This document shows positions 15,517 to 25,750 of a stretch of 50,283 nucleotides of DNA, in pieces. Position 1 is the first letter of the stretch. Every line of letters begins with the position of its first letter. Under the pieces are notes generated by a model. The model ran no database searches and was not told the DNA's origin. It saw only the letters and a program-made list of their open reading frames with translations. The DNA lies in contig VXMH01000108.1 in assembly GCA_009841235.1 (NCBI GenBank), positions 1-50,283 of the forward strand, written 5' to 3'. The stretch is from Caldilineaceae bacterium SB0661_bin_32 (GTDB lineage: Bacteria; Chloroflexota; Anaerolineae; Caldilineales; Caldilineaceae). The position numbers were made by a program, and so were the translations under genes.

Positions 15517-15545
15517 ATTATACGAACAAACGTTCTATTTGTCAA
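15517..15545 (-). promoter_or_regulatory. Perfect consensus promoter with LexA-type operator in its spacer
   Basis: On the minus strand TTGACA (15540-15545) and TATAAT (15517-15522) are separated by 17 bp. The spacer holds CGAACAAACGTTC (15523-15535 on the plus strand), a match to the Bacillus-type SOS box CGAAC-N4-GTTC. A repressor bound there would block RNA polymerase. The promoter points into the phage-like cassette, so DNA-damage induction of these genes is likely (inference). Confidence 0.8.
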
Positions 15546-15644
15546 GGCCTGGATGGAAATTGGATGAAATTTGGGTGCATCCCGGATTTTTGAGAGGCGG
15601 AAGGGAGTTAGACTTGTAGCAGGAGAAAAGGAGAGGAGAGCAAA

Positions 15645-15836
15645 ATGAAACGAGAAGAGGCGAAGGTTATGCGTGGTGCGGAGGAAATGTTTGAGGCGAA
15701 CAGGCTCGGCAGGCATTCCCTTTCCCCGGTAACATCCTTGTCAGCACCGGGTAGTGGTCACAAAGTAAGTGGTGAAAGTCAGGAGGAGTTGACCGCCAAG
15801 TTGTGGTCAATGATAAACCAGTTGGTGACCATATGA
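15645..15836 (+). CDS. Small protein, function unknown
   Basis: This is a 63-residue protein beginning MKREEAKVMRGAEEMFEANR. A strong purine-rich ribosome-binding site (GGAGAGGAG) lies just before the ATG, the main support for translation. The ends look helical, and the middle is Ser/Gly-rich. It is the only plus-strand gene between the cassette and valS. It resembles nothing I know. Confidence 0.4.
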   Translation: MKREEAKVMRGAEEMFEANRLGRHSLSPVTSLSAPGSGHKVSGESQEELTAKLWSMINQLVTI

Positions 15837-15937
15837 TGGTAGGCATCGCTCTTTGAGAATGAGAGTGTTTTGCGAACCTATAAAACATATATTCAAGTGT
15901 CAAATTGCACCTCCCCACAGCCCGGCCTTATTTAACA

Positions 15938-15987
15938 AACAATAATATGAAATATAATACATCCCCCCAAAAACATGACAAAACCTG
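15938..15987. repeat. Right copy of a 50-bp inverted repeat
   Basis: This is the reverse complement of bases 1-50 with one difference. It ends about 210 bp before the valS promoter and so may mark the right edge of an acquired region. Between it and the promoter I see only the short ttcgcg-type repeat (16117-16155). Confidence 0.85.
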
Positions 15988-16195
15988 CCAAAACCCTTCA
16001 GTGCTTCACTATTGAGCCGTTGAAGCGAACGGCTCATTGACCTTTTGCTGAACAGCGATTTGCGGGAGCAAAGTGCGGCTGATCCCCGCTTTCACGCAAG
16101 GGACTTCCCAGTGGCCTTTGGTGTTCTTCGCGGCCCTTTGCGGCCCTTCGCGGATGAAAAAAGGTGTTCCTCACATCTACCCTCCACCCGAAAAA

Positions 16196-16224
16196 TTGAC
16201 TTTTCTCCCGCCGCAACCTATAAT
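16196..16224 (+). promoter_or_regulatory. valS promoter
   Basis: TTGACT (16196-16201) and TATAAT (16219-16224) are separated by 17 bp. Transcription should begin near 16230, right at the foot of the T-box Stem I. Confidence 0.8.
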
Positions 16225-16227
16225 CGT

Positions 16228-16537
16228 CTGCGTAAACAGAGAACGGCAGCGCACCGGAAGAGTACCCACGCGCGCGAACGGCCAGAGAGACGCCCTCCCG
16301 GCTGAAAGGGGCGTCCGTTAACGCAGCGCATCTGACGACCGAAACACCGCTGGACCAGTGCCGGAGTCGCAGAGGGGAATGTCGCCGGGAAGGCCGGGAG
16401 AGTGAACAGGCGCCAGGCATAGCTCTCCCCGGGTCCGCCCGTTATCGCGGCAGAGAGAGCCGGCAACAACCTTGCCCGCTAACCAGGGTGGTACCGCGGA
16501 GTCACTTCGTCCTTTGGATGAAGTGGCTTGTTTTTTT
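16228..16537 (+). promoter_or_regulatory. T-box riboswitch controlling valS
   Basis: The T-box sequence AGGGTGGTACCGCGGA is at 16485-16500. The base of Stem I pairs 16228-16237 with 16317-16326. GTC at 16313-16315, a valine codon just before the 3' strand of that helix, is the likely specifier. The TGGT in the T-box pairs with a tRNA ending ACCA, as expected for tRNA-Val. A terminator hairpin (16501-16512 with 16516-16527) and a T-rich tail follow. Uncharged tRNA-Val should prevent termination and raise valS expression. Confidence 0.92.
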
Positions 16538-16639
16538 GCCCGGCGCTCACACGAAAACCGCTGATGCAATGACCGTACACCTGAACCGACCGGCCAGCCG
16601 CCCGACGACGGCGAACTACTGATGGGAGCACTGCGAACA

Positions 16640-19462
<2,823 letters not shown>

Positions 19463-19480
19463 TCGTGCATCGAGTCTTAC

Positions 19481-19512
19481 GGGCGAAAGATCAGGGTCAC
19501 TTTTCGCCCTTT
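19481..19512 (+). terminator. Possible valS terminator
   Basis: GGGCGAAA (19481-19488) pairs with TTTCGCCC (19502-19509) across a 13-nt loop, followed by only a short T run. It is weak but well placed after the valS stop. Confidence 0.45.
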
Positions 19513-19572
19513 GTCAGTCAGGGCAATTGCATCCAAATGTGTCAACTTCCCGAAAGACTGCCCGGAGTGTAG

Positions 19573-19593
19573 GGGCAGGCCTTGTGCCTGCCC
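19573..19593. repeat. REP-like palindrome
   Basis: GGGCAGGC and GCCTGCCC flank a 5-base centre. This kind of aggggcaggc-cttgt-gcctgccc unit is a common intergenic repeat. The rest of 19463-19773 shows no gene. Confidence 0.6.
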
Positions 19594-19773
19594 TCGTGCA
19601 GGCTCTATGTCCGTTCCTCGAAAACGCCCTTCGTGGACTCTCTGGCTAACTCCGGCAGTATCGGCAAAACAAATTAGATGCGATTGCCCTGGTGTTTCAG
19701 TTGACCGTGCTAAGGAATGGTCGCCCTGTGTGGTAGAATTCCCATAGAGACGCACAACATAAAGGAGTGTGAC

Positions 19774-20055
19774 ATGGGCATGGACACAGTAACACTTCAG
19801 TTACCAGCCACCCTCTACGCAAAGGTAGAGGAGCTTGCAGTCGATGCAGAGACCAGTCCGGACGACCTCCTCGCGTCGCTTATAGAAACGGCCCACCAGA
19901 GGCGCACTTGGTTGCGAGAGCTGAACGAGCTACGCGAGCAAATTAAGCGCGACGGTGGTCTGAATATCGGATCCAGCCGGGAGGAGGTCGTCGAGCAATT
20001 GCGCCAGACGAGACGAGAGATCTTTGATGCCGAATACGCGCATCTGTATCGATAG
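19774..20055 (+). CDS. Putative antitoxin of a VapBC-type pair
   Basis: This is a 93-residue protein starting at ATG 19774, where AAGGAG sits 8 bases upstream. The N-terminus MGMDTVTLQLPATLYAKVEE then LAVDAETSPDDLLASLIE has the strand-helix-helix pattern of ribbon-helix-helix DNA-binding antitoxins. The C-terminus is charged and helical, as expected for a toxin-binding tail (REEVVEQLRQTRREIFDAEY). A fragment of a PIN-type toxin overlaps its 3' end. It probably binds its own promoter and the toxin. The family assignment is by pattern and context only. Confidence 0.6.
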   Translation: MGMDTVTLQLPATLYAKVEELAVDAETSPDDLLASLIETAHQRRTWLRELNELREQIKRDGGLNIGSSREEVVEQLRQTRREIFDAEYAHLYR

Positions 20056-20149
20056 CAGTATCTTTATCCCGGTCTCGTTCTTGACCCATCCCAGTTTCGC
20101 ACAAGATATCAGTCAGACACTCTTTGACGTTCCTTACTATGATCATTAG
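20027..20149 (+). pseudogene. Truncated PIN-domain toxin (VapC-like)
   Basis: A 40-residue frame starts at ATG 20027 inside the antitoxin gene: MPNTRICIDSSIFIPVSFL. The xxCIDSSIFI pattern matches the first strand of PIN nucleases, where the Asp binds metal. A normal toxin has about 130 residues, so the remaining acidic residues are missing. The antitoxin seems to have outlived its toxin. Confidence 0.5.
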
Positions 20150-20233
20150 GAAACTCTATTCGCCCTCTGATTAGGCCAAATGGGGCAGGCTGAAACGCGA
20201 GTCGTAAACACAGCCAGATCGTTTGTGATAATT

Positions 20234-20262
20234 TTGACAATGTACTTGCCCCCTGCTATACT
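20234..20262 (+). promoter_or_regulatory. Promoter of the Rieske/cytochrome b operon
   Basis: TTGACA (20234-20239) and TATACT (20257-20262) are spaced by 17 bp. Transcription should start near 20269, about 125 bp before the Rieske gene start. Confidence 0.75.
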
Positions 20263-20395
20263 CTGATCGACTCTATCGAACGATGCTTCACAGTCCTGCC
20301 AGGCATTGATTCCCGTACTTTCATGCCTGCCGGCAGGATGAGAATGGGGCGAGATGCAGGACCGGCTTTCCGCATCTCCAAGGAGACCAGTCACA

Positions 20396-21370
20396 ATGGC
20401 CGAAGTCAACCAGGCATGGCTCGACAGAGTGAATCGCGCCCGGCAGTCGGCCGCCGAACGCATCGGCGTCGACGTGAGCGAAATGCTGCCGCCGCGCGAT
20501 GGCAGCACGGGTGAAGCCGCAGAGGCCGCTCCTTCAACCGAAGCAGCCGCCCCGCAGCCTGAACCTGCCGCCGTTGCCGCCGCAGCAGCGCCCGAGCCAG
20601 CCCCACAACCAGAACCCGCAGCCGCCGCCCAAGCAGCGCCGGTCGCCGCCGCAGAGGTTGCGCCCGCAGAAGCGTCCCCGGCGGCAGACGCCGCGGCTAC
20701 AGTTGAGGCGCAGACCCCCACAGCCGTCCAAAGCAATGGCAGCGCTGCCGCTGCAGCCGCAGACAGAGTGGCTCCCGTCGGCCGCGCCGCCGTTCTCGAA
20801 AGTTTCGAACCCGGCCAGGAAGGCATTAACCGCCGCGAATTTCTTTCCTACGCCTGGGGCGGCGCCCTGACCCTTCTGACGCTGGAAAGCGGCCTCGCAA
20901 CCTACCAGTTCATGTACCCGCGCTTCCGCGAAGGTGAGTTCGGCGGCAAGTTCCTTCTCGGCGCCGCCACTGTCCTGCCCCAGATCGGCATCGACCCGGA
21001 AGGCAACTCTACCGGCAAATTCTGGCTCATCAATACCGACGACGGGCCGCGCGCGCTCTACATGGTCTGCACGCACCTCGGCTGCCTGTACAAGTGGGAG
21101 CCTTCCAACAACCGCTTTGAATGCCCCTGCCACGGCTCCAAATTCAACCGCGAGGGACATTATATCGAAGGCCCCGCGCCCCGCTCCCTGGATCAGTTTC
21201 TGGTAGAAATTGTCGAGGACGGCTCTATCGTCGCGACGACCGAAGACGCAGGCGATTTCATTTCGGCTCCAGCCCTGCCTTCGCCTGATGCGGAAGTCGT
21301 CGTGGACACAGGCAAACGCTTGCAAGGGAAGCCCAAAGCGCTGTCACCGGCCAAGGCGGTGCCTTCTTAG
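20396..21370 (+). CDS. Rieske iron-sulfur subunit of a quinol-cytochrome c oxidoreductase
   Basis: This 324-residue protein passes electrons from quinol to cytochrome c. From the ATG at 20396 (AAGGAG upstream), residues 1-30 are helical, followed by a long Ala/Pro-rich linker (about 40-130). A twin-Arg-like NRREFLSYAWGG precedes a membrane anchor (GGALTLLTLESGLATYQFM). The cluster boxes are intact: CTHLGC and CPCHGS, supplying two Cys and two His plus the disulfide pair. The extended N-terminal extension is unusual for a Rieske protein and may give the head extra reach or bind a partner. It is the first gene of a four-gene operon. Confidence 0.93.
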   Translation: MAEVNQAWLDRVNRARQSAAERIGVDVSEMLPPRDGSTGEAAEAAPSTEAAAPQPEPAAVAAAAAPEPAPQPEPAAAAQAAPVAAAEVAPAEASPAADAAATVEAQTPTAVQSNGSAAAAAADRVAPVGRAAVLESFEPGQEGINRREFLSYAWGGALTLLTLESGLATYQFMYPRFREGEFGGKFLLGAATVLPQIGIDPEGNSTGKFWLINTDDGPRALYMVCTHLGCLYKWEPSNNRFECPCHGSKFNREGHYIEGPAPRSLDQFLVEIVEDGSIVATTEDAGDFISAPALPSPDAEVVVDTGKRLQGKPKALSPAKAVPS

Positions 21371-21455
21371 TCCTAATCCTGCACCTGGGGCACTGCCGCC
21401 TTATAGGGAGTACGCAAGTTTTCCGCGTGATCCCTGACAGGAGAATTCGGACAAA

Positions 21456-22157
21456 GTGACAGTCCAACAATGTCTGAGGCAACAAGAAGCCTGGAGTAAA
21501 GCAAGAGGACCAGCGGACGCCGAGCAGATTGCGCCTCTTGATCGCGCCTCATTTCCCGGCTCTCACTCTGCAGGCATCAATGCTGGAAACGGGGGCAAGA
21601 ATCGCAGGGAGTTTCTGACTTACATCTGGGCCGGCACACTGGCGGCGATGACCGTGGGAACTGGACTGGCCGCCTATCAGTTCCTTTACCCGCGTCGACC
21701 CGCTAACGAATTCGGAGGCAGGTTCTTTCTTGGGGCCGCTTCCAATTTGCCGCCGGTCGGAAGTGACCCGAAAGCCAATGTCGATGGCAGGTTCTGGCTG
21801 GTCAATACTGAGGATGGACCGCGTGCCTTCTACAACCTGTGCACCCATAAATGGGGCGACATGTGGATAAAGTACAGGTGGGATCCTACGCGAGCCCGCT
21901 TTGAGTGCCCCGCATGTGGAGCAAAGTTCAGCCTGCAAGGGCATTACATAGAAGGCCCTGCCCCGCGCTCACTGGATCAGTTCATGATTGAAATTGTCAC
22001 AGGCCGCAAGGTTGTTGCTAAGACGATGTTCGCAGAAGACGCAATTGTGTCACCCGGAGTACCTTCTTCCGAAGCGGAGATAGTTGTTGACACAGGCACG
22101 ATTATTGAAGGGTTGCCGCGTACGGCCAGTCCATTGTTGAAGGGATACCGAGGCTAG
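21456..22157 (+). CDS. Second Rieske-like protein with altered cluster ligands
   Basis: This 233-residue paralogue of the preceding gene lacks the Ala/Pro linker. It keeps the anchor (NRREFLTYIWAGTLAAMTVG), the surrounding fold (GRFFLGAA, GHYIEGPAPRSLDQF) and box I CTH. However, CTHLGC has become CTHKWGD and CPCHGS has become CPACGA. The second His ligand is therefore replaced by Cys, and both disulfide Cys are lost. If it binds a cluster, the ligands would be three Cys and one His. The redox potential would be expected to fall. It sits between the normal Rieske and cytochrome b genes, so it may replace the normal subunit under other conditions, or be structural only. The GTG start at 21456 is tentative. 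Confidence 0.85.
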   Translation: MTVQQCLRQQEAWSKARGPADAEQIAPLDRASFPGSHSAGINAGNGGKNRREFLTYIWAGTLAAMTVGTGLAAYQFLYPRRPANEFGGRFFLGAASNLPPVGSDPKANVDGRFWLVNTEDGPRAFYNLCTHKWGDMWIKYRWDPTRARFECPACGAKFSLQGHYIEGPAPRSLDQFMIEIVTGRKVVAKTMFAEDAIVSPGVPSSEAEIVVDTGTIIEGLPRTASPLLKGYRG

Positions 22158-22209
22158 AAGCAGAGCGTCCTCAACCTGAGTTCATCTTACCAGGAGACGA
22201 TAGATCCAG

Positions 22210-23853
22210 ATGGGACTCCAAGAAAACATTCGCGATAAAGGAGTTCTCGGCGCGGTCGCTGCCCAGGCCGACGACGTTTTCACCCGCCTCACCGCCGGCA
22301 TCGACGCCGGCGAGTTTCGCCGCATGTTGCAGGGCGAACCGCCCGGCCGCCCCAACCCGCGCCTCAAGCCCCATAGCGAAGGCTTCCTGCTCCACATCAA
22401 ACCCACCTACTATCACGAGAGCGTGACCCGCTTCACCCATACCTACCGGCTGGGTCTGCTTTCGACCTACCTCTTCATCGTCGAGACCATCACCGGCATC
22501 CTGCTGATGATCTGGTACGCGCCCTCGCCGGAACGCGCCTACGTCGACATGATCCTGCTCCTGACCAATATCCCCTTCGGCCAGTTCCTGCGCGACATGC
22601 ACCGCCTCGGCGCCGAAGCCATGGTGGCTATCGTCACCCTGCACATGGTCCGCTGCTATCTGACGGGCAGCTATAAACCGCCGCGCCAGTTTACCTGGTT
22701 CACCGGCGTGCTGCTGCTCGTAATGACCCTTTTCCTCAGCTTTTCCGGCTATCTTCTTCCGTGGGACCAGCTGGCCTTCTGGGCCGTCACCATCGGCACC
22801 TCCATGGCCGAGGCCGTGCCCCCCGCCGTCGTCGGCGAGACCGTCAACCTGCTCGCCCGCGGCGCGCCGGACATCGGCGCCAATGGACTCCTGCGCTTCT
22901 ATCTGCTGCACGTGCTTTTCCTGCCGCTGCTGCTGATCCTCTTCTTCTTCGTCCACTACTATAAGGTCGTCCACTTCGGCATCAGCCTGCCCGCCGACGA
23001 AGAGGAAGTTGGCGAGGATACCGCCAACCGCGTCCCCGCCGACAAGCGCGTCTACTACCTGCCAGACGTTCTGGTCGACGAGACCAGCTTCCTGACCGTC
23101 ATGACGGCTCTCCTCATCGTCCTGACCGTCTTCTTCTTCCAGGCTCCCCTGGAGCATATAGCCAACCCGCAATCAACGCCCCTGCATACCGTCGCGCCCT
23201 GGTACTTCTACTGGCTGCAGGGGCTGCTCAAAATCGCAGACAAGTTCATCGCCGGCGTCCTGCTGCCCGGCGTGCTCCTCGTCCTGCTGATGGCCATTCC
23301 TTATCTCGATTACAACCCCAGCCGCCGCGGCAAGGACCGCATGGTCGCCATCGTCGCCGGCATCGGCGCGGGCGCCGTCATGATCATCTGGAGCTGGATG
23401 GGCACGCCCGAATACGCCGTTGAGGGCGCCCCCTCGGTCGAAATCGTTCAGGACGTGATGCCCGAAGAAGGCTCCGGGCTCTCCCGTGAAATCGGCTACA
23501 AGCATCTGCCGCTCGGCGTCTGGCGCACCGACGAAGAGTACGACGTGCACGACCACGAATTCATGGAGCTCCTGCACGAATTTAACAGTGCCGTCGACTA
23601 CTACCGCCGCGCAGACCCCGACTTCAACGCGCCCATTGGCATATTGACGATCACCCAGGCCCAGCCCAAACTCAAGAAGTTGAACTGGGAGATCACCTGG
23701 TTCTCCGCCGATGGAAAAGAAGGCGAATACAAAAAGACCTTCTGGCTGCACGAAGACTCCCTCTACTGGGAGCAGTACGGCTGGAAGCACCTGTTCATGG
23801 GTTACGTTGCCGACGGGTGGAAGAGTCTGTCCGGCGCTCTTGCAGGAGAGTAA
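22210..23853 (+). CDS. Cytochrome b, fused b6/subunit IV type
   Basis: This 547-residue membrane subunit oxidises quinol and carries two b haems. Haem-ligand His pairs lie in RDMHRLGAEAMVAIVTLHMV and in the next helices (LLHVLFLPLLL ... VHYYKVVHFG). Helices continue into a subunit IV-like half (VMTALLIVLTVFFFQAPLEH, FIAGVLLPGVLLVLLMAIPY), so both halves are fused. In the quinol-oxidation motif the usual PEWY reads APWY, losing the Glu. A soluble C-terminal extension of about 130 residues follows the last helix; I do not recognise it. It lies between the Rieske-like and cytochrome c genes and completes the complex. Confidence 0.93.
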   Translation: MGLQENIRDKGVLGAVAAQADDVFTRLTAGIDAGEFRRMLQGEPPGRPNPRLKPHSEGFLLHIKPTYYHESVTRFTHTYRLGLLSTYLFIVETITGILLMIWYAPSPERAYVDMILLLTNIPFGQFLRDMHRLGAEAMVAIVTLHMVRCYLTGSYKPPRQFTWFTGVLLLVMTLFLSFSGYLLPWDQLAFWAVTIGTSMAEAVPPAVVGETVNLLARGAPDIGANGLLRFYLLHVLFLPLLLILFFFVHYYKVVHFGISLPADEEEVGEDTANRVPADKRVYYLPDVLVDETSFLTVMTALLIVLTVFFFQAPLEHIANPQSTPLHTVAPWYFYWLQGLLKIADKFIAGVLLPGVLLVLLMAIPYLDYNPSRRGKDRMVAIVAGIGAGAVMIIWSWMGTPEYAVEGAPSVEIVQDVMPEEGSGLSREIGYKHLPLGVWRTDEEYDVHDHEFMELLHEFNSAVDYYRRADPDFNAPIGILTITQAQPKLKKLNWEITWFSADGKEGEYKKTFWLHEDSLYWEQYGWKHLFMGYVADGWKSLSGALAGE

Positions 23854-23863
23854 TACAGCGACT

Positions 23864-24772
23864 ATGCACCGTCTCTACACAAGGTCTCCGATCGCCAAAA
23901 TAATGTGGGGCATCCTGTCCTCACTGGTCGGCATCATCGCGCTGCTGATGGTCCTGGTAAGCGAGAACCCGCGCATGGAAGCGCAGACCATCAACTGGGA
24001 AGGCCGCTCCATCGAAAACGGCGCCAAGCTGTTCTCCGACAACTGCGTCATCTGCCACGGGCCGGATGGTAAGGGAATTCTGGGCAGGGGGCCGGGACTG
24101 AACAGCTACTACTTTTTCACCGACACCGGACGCCTCAAGGATGTTGGCTGGGTCGGCTCGCTCGAAGACTACGTGAAGCTGACAATCGCCGCCGGCCGCC
24201 CCAGCAAGACGGAGAGCCAGTGGCCGGAGGTCATGCCCACTTGGGGCGGACAGTTCGGCGGGCCGCTGCGCGGCGACCAGGTTGTTGATCTGACCAAATT
24301 TGTAATGAACTGGGAAGGATCCGCCCTGGCCCAGACACCGGACGAAGACCCGTTCCAACCCTTCGAAGACGTCATCAGACCCACTGAATTCCAAAACACG
24401 GCCTATATCCTGCTCAGCGAAGAAGAGCAGGCCGCCGCCCTCGAAGAATACAGGGCCCGCAACATCCGCTCGCCCCAGGAAATCTGGACGGGCGAAGCCT
24501 GCTTCGCCTGTCACAATCTCGAAGAGAGACAGGTCGACGTCTACGGCCAGAACGGCCCCAACATGGCCGACCTCTATGAACGCGCCGGCAGCCGCGTCGA
24601 AGGCATGACGGCCGAAGAGTACGTCTACGAAAGCATCGTCAACCCCGCCGCGTACCTGGTTGAAACATACGAACAGGCCGGTAAGATGCCGCAGAACTTC
24701 GCCGAAAAGCTGAGCGAAGACGAGATCCAGGCCCTTGTCGCCTGGCTGCTCAATCCCGACCGGGAGCAATAG
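23864..24772 (+). CDS. Membrane-anchored di-haem cytochrome c
   Basis: This is a 302-residue protein from the ATG at 23864, 10 bp after the cytochrome b stop. One N-terminal membrane helix (IMWGILSSLVGIIALLMVLV) anchors it outside. Two CXXCH sites, CVICH near residue 60 and CFACH near 210, bind haem c. Each lies in a cytochrome c domain, with likely Met ligands in VMPTWGGQF and KMPQNF. It is the electron acceptor of the complex and passes electrons to an oxidase not seen in this window. The earlier in-frame starts lie inside the cytochrome b gene and are rejected. Confidence 0.92.
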   Translation: MHRLYTRSPIAKIMWGILSSLVGIIALLMVLVSENPRMEAQTINWEGRSIENGAKLFSDNCVICHGPDGKGILGRGPGLNSYYFFTDTGRLKDVGWVGSLEDYVKLTIAAGRPSKTESQWPEVMPTWGGQFGGPLRGDQVVDLTKFVMNWEGSALAQTPDEDPFQPFEDVIRPTEFQNTAYILLSEEEQAAALEEYRARNIRSPQEIWTGEACFACHNLEERQVDVYGQNGPNMADLYERAGSRVEGMTAEEYVYESIVNPAAYLVETYEQAGKMPQNFAEKLSEDEIQALVAWLLNPDREQ

Positions 24773-24811
24773 CGGAGGAGCAGAGAGCGAGGGGCGTGGA
24801 GAGGTTGTTGC

Positions 24812-25528
24812 GTGACAAGCGCGAGCCCCCAACGTTTCCGAAACCGCCGCCACGCCGGCGCGCTGCTCGGGGCCATGCTCCGAGAGTTGGATGCTGTCAA
24901 CCCTCTGGTACTCGGCCTTCTGCGGGGAGGCGTACCCGTCGCCTGCGAGGTCGCCCGCGCCCTGAATGCGCCCCTTGACGTCTGGCTCGTTCGCAAGCTC
25001 GGCGTGCCGGGCCAGACCGAACTGGCCTTCGGCGCCATTGCCGAAGGCGGCGTCCAGGTGATCAACAAGAAGGTTGTCGCCCAACAGGGCTTGGACAAGG
25101 ATCGTATCCGGAAGATCTCGCGTCGGCAGCAGCATGAACTTTCCCGCCGCGCCCGCCTCTTCCGCCGCGGCCGTCCGCCCGCTCCCATCAAGGGCCGCAC
25201 CATCTTCCTGATCGACGACGGCCTGGCCACCGGCGCCTCCATGCGCGCCGCCATCCAGGCCTTGACCCATCGCCAGCCGCGCGAAGTCGTACCAGCCGTT
25301 CCCGTCGCCCCTTCCCGTACCATCGCAGAGCTGAATTCTCAAGCTGCGACAACGGCCGACGGCTCCGAGCCCTCGCGCGCCAATCTCGTCAGCCGCGCCG
25401 TCGCCCTGCTTTCACCGGCCCCGTTCTGGGGAGTCGGCGCCTGGTACGACGACTTTCGCCAGGTCAGCGACGAGGAAGTCACCCGCCTCCTGGCCGTCCA
25501 CGCCTCTTCCGGCAGCGCCTCAAAGTGA
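24812..25528 (+). CDS. Phosphoribosyltransferase family protein
   Basis: This 238-residue protein has a type I phosphoribosyltransferase fold. The PRPP-binding loop is IFLIDDGLATGASM (about 130-143), and the N-terminal part has VLGLLRGGVPVACEVARAL. The GTG start at 24812 follows GGAGAGG. Proteins of this subgroup lack a known base specificity. An Ala/Ser-rich insertion (about 172-190) precedes the final helices. It follows the cytochrome c gene by 39 bp on the same strand, so it may be co-transcribed, but I see no functional link. Confidence 0.85.
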   Translation: MTSASPQRFRNRRHAGALLGAMLRELDAVNPLVLGLLRGGVPVACEVARALNAPLDVWLVRKLGVPGQTELAFGAIAEGGVQVINKKVVAQQGLDKDRIRKISRRQQHELSRRARLFRRGRPPAPIKGRTIFLIDDGLATGASMRAAIQALTHRQPREVVPAVPVAPSRTIAELNSQAATTADGSEPSRANLVSRAVALLSPAPFWGVGAWYDDFRQVSDEEVTRLLAVHASSGSASK

Positions 25529-25665
25529 CTGGCAACGGCTCTCTTCGCGATGGGAAGTGAAGTCCGTGTTACTTGGACTGAAACGCTGCCCATACTGATA
25601 CTTGCCGCGGACTTGGGGGAATCCCACATCGATTGATTTCCCGATAAGGCCGATATTTTTTTCAC

Positions 25666-25693
25666 TTGACACCTGCCTCTTTAGCCATATAAT
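25666..25693 (+). promoter_or_regulatory. Promoter of the ABC importer operon
   Basis: TTGACA (25666-25671) and TATAAT (25688-25693) have a 16-bp spacer, about 58 bp before the binding-protein start. No operator was recognised. Confidence 0.75.
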
Positions 25694-25750
25694 CTAACAA
25701 TCCCCTCCAAGTTCATCGGTGGGCGTTCAAAATCCAAAGGAGACGCAACC

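Noticed and set aside
15095..15619. 174-codon plus-strand frame opposite the cassette
   Set aside because: It lacks a ribosome-binding site and its composition follows the minus-strand coding frame; the strong promoter reads the other way.
24773..24811. Possible separate promoter for the phosphoribosyltransferase
   Set aside because: The gap is only 39 bp and contains no -35/-10 pair.
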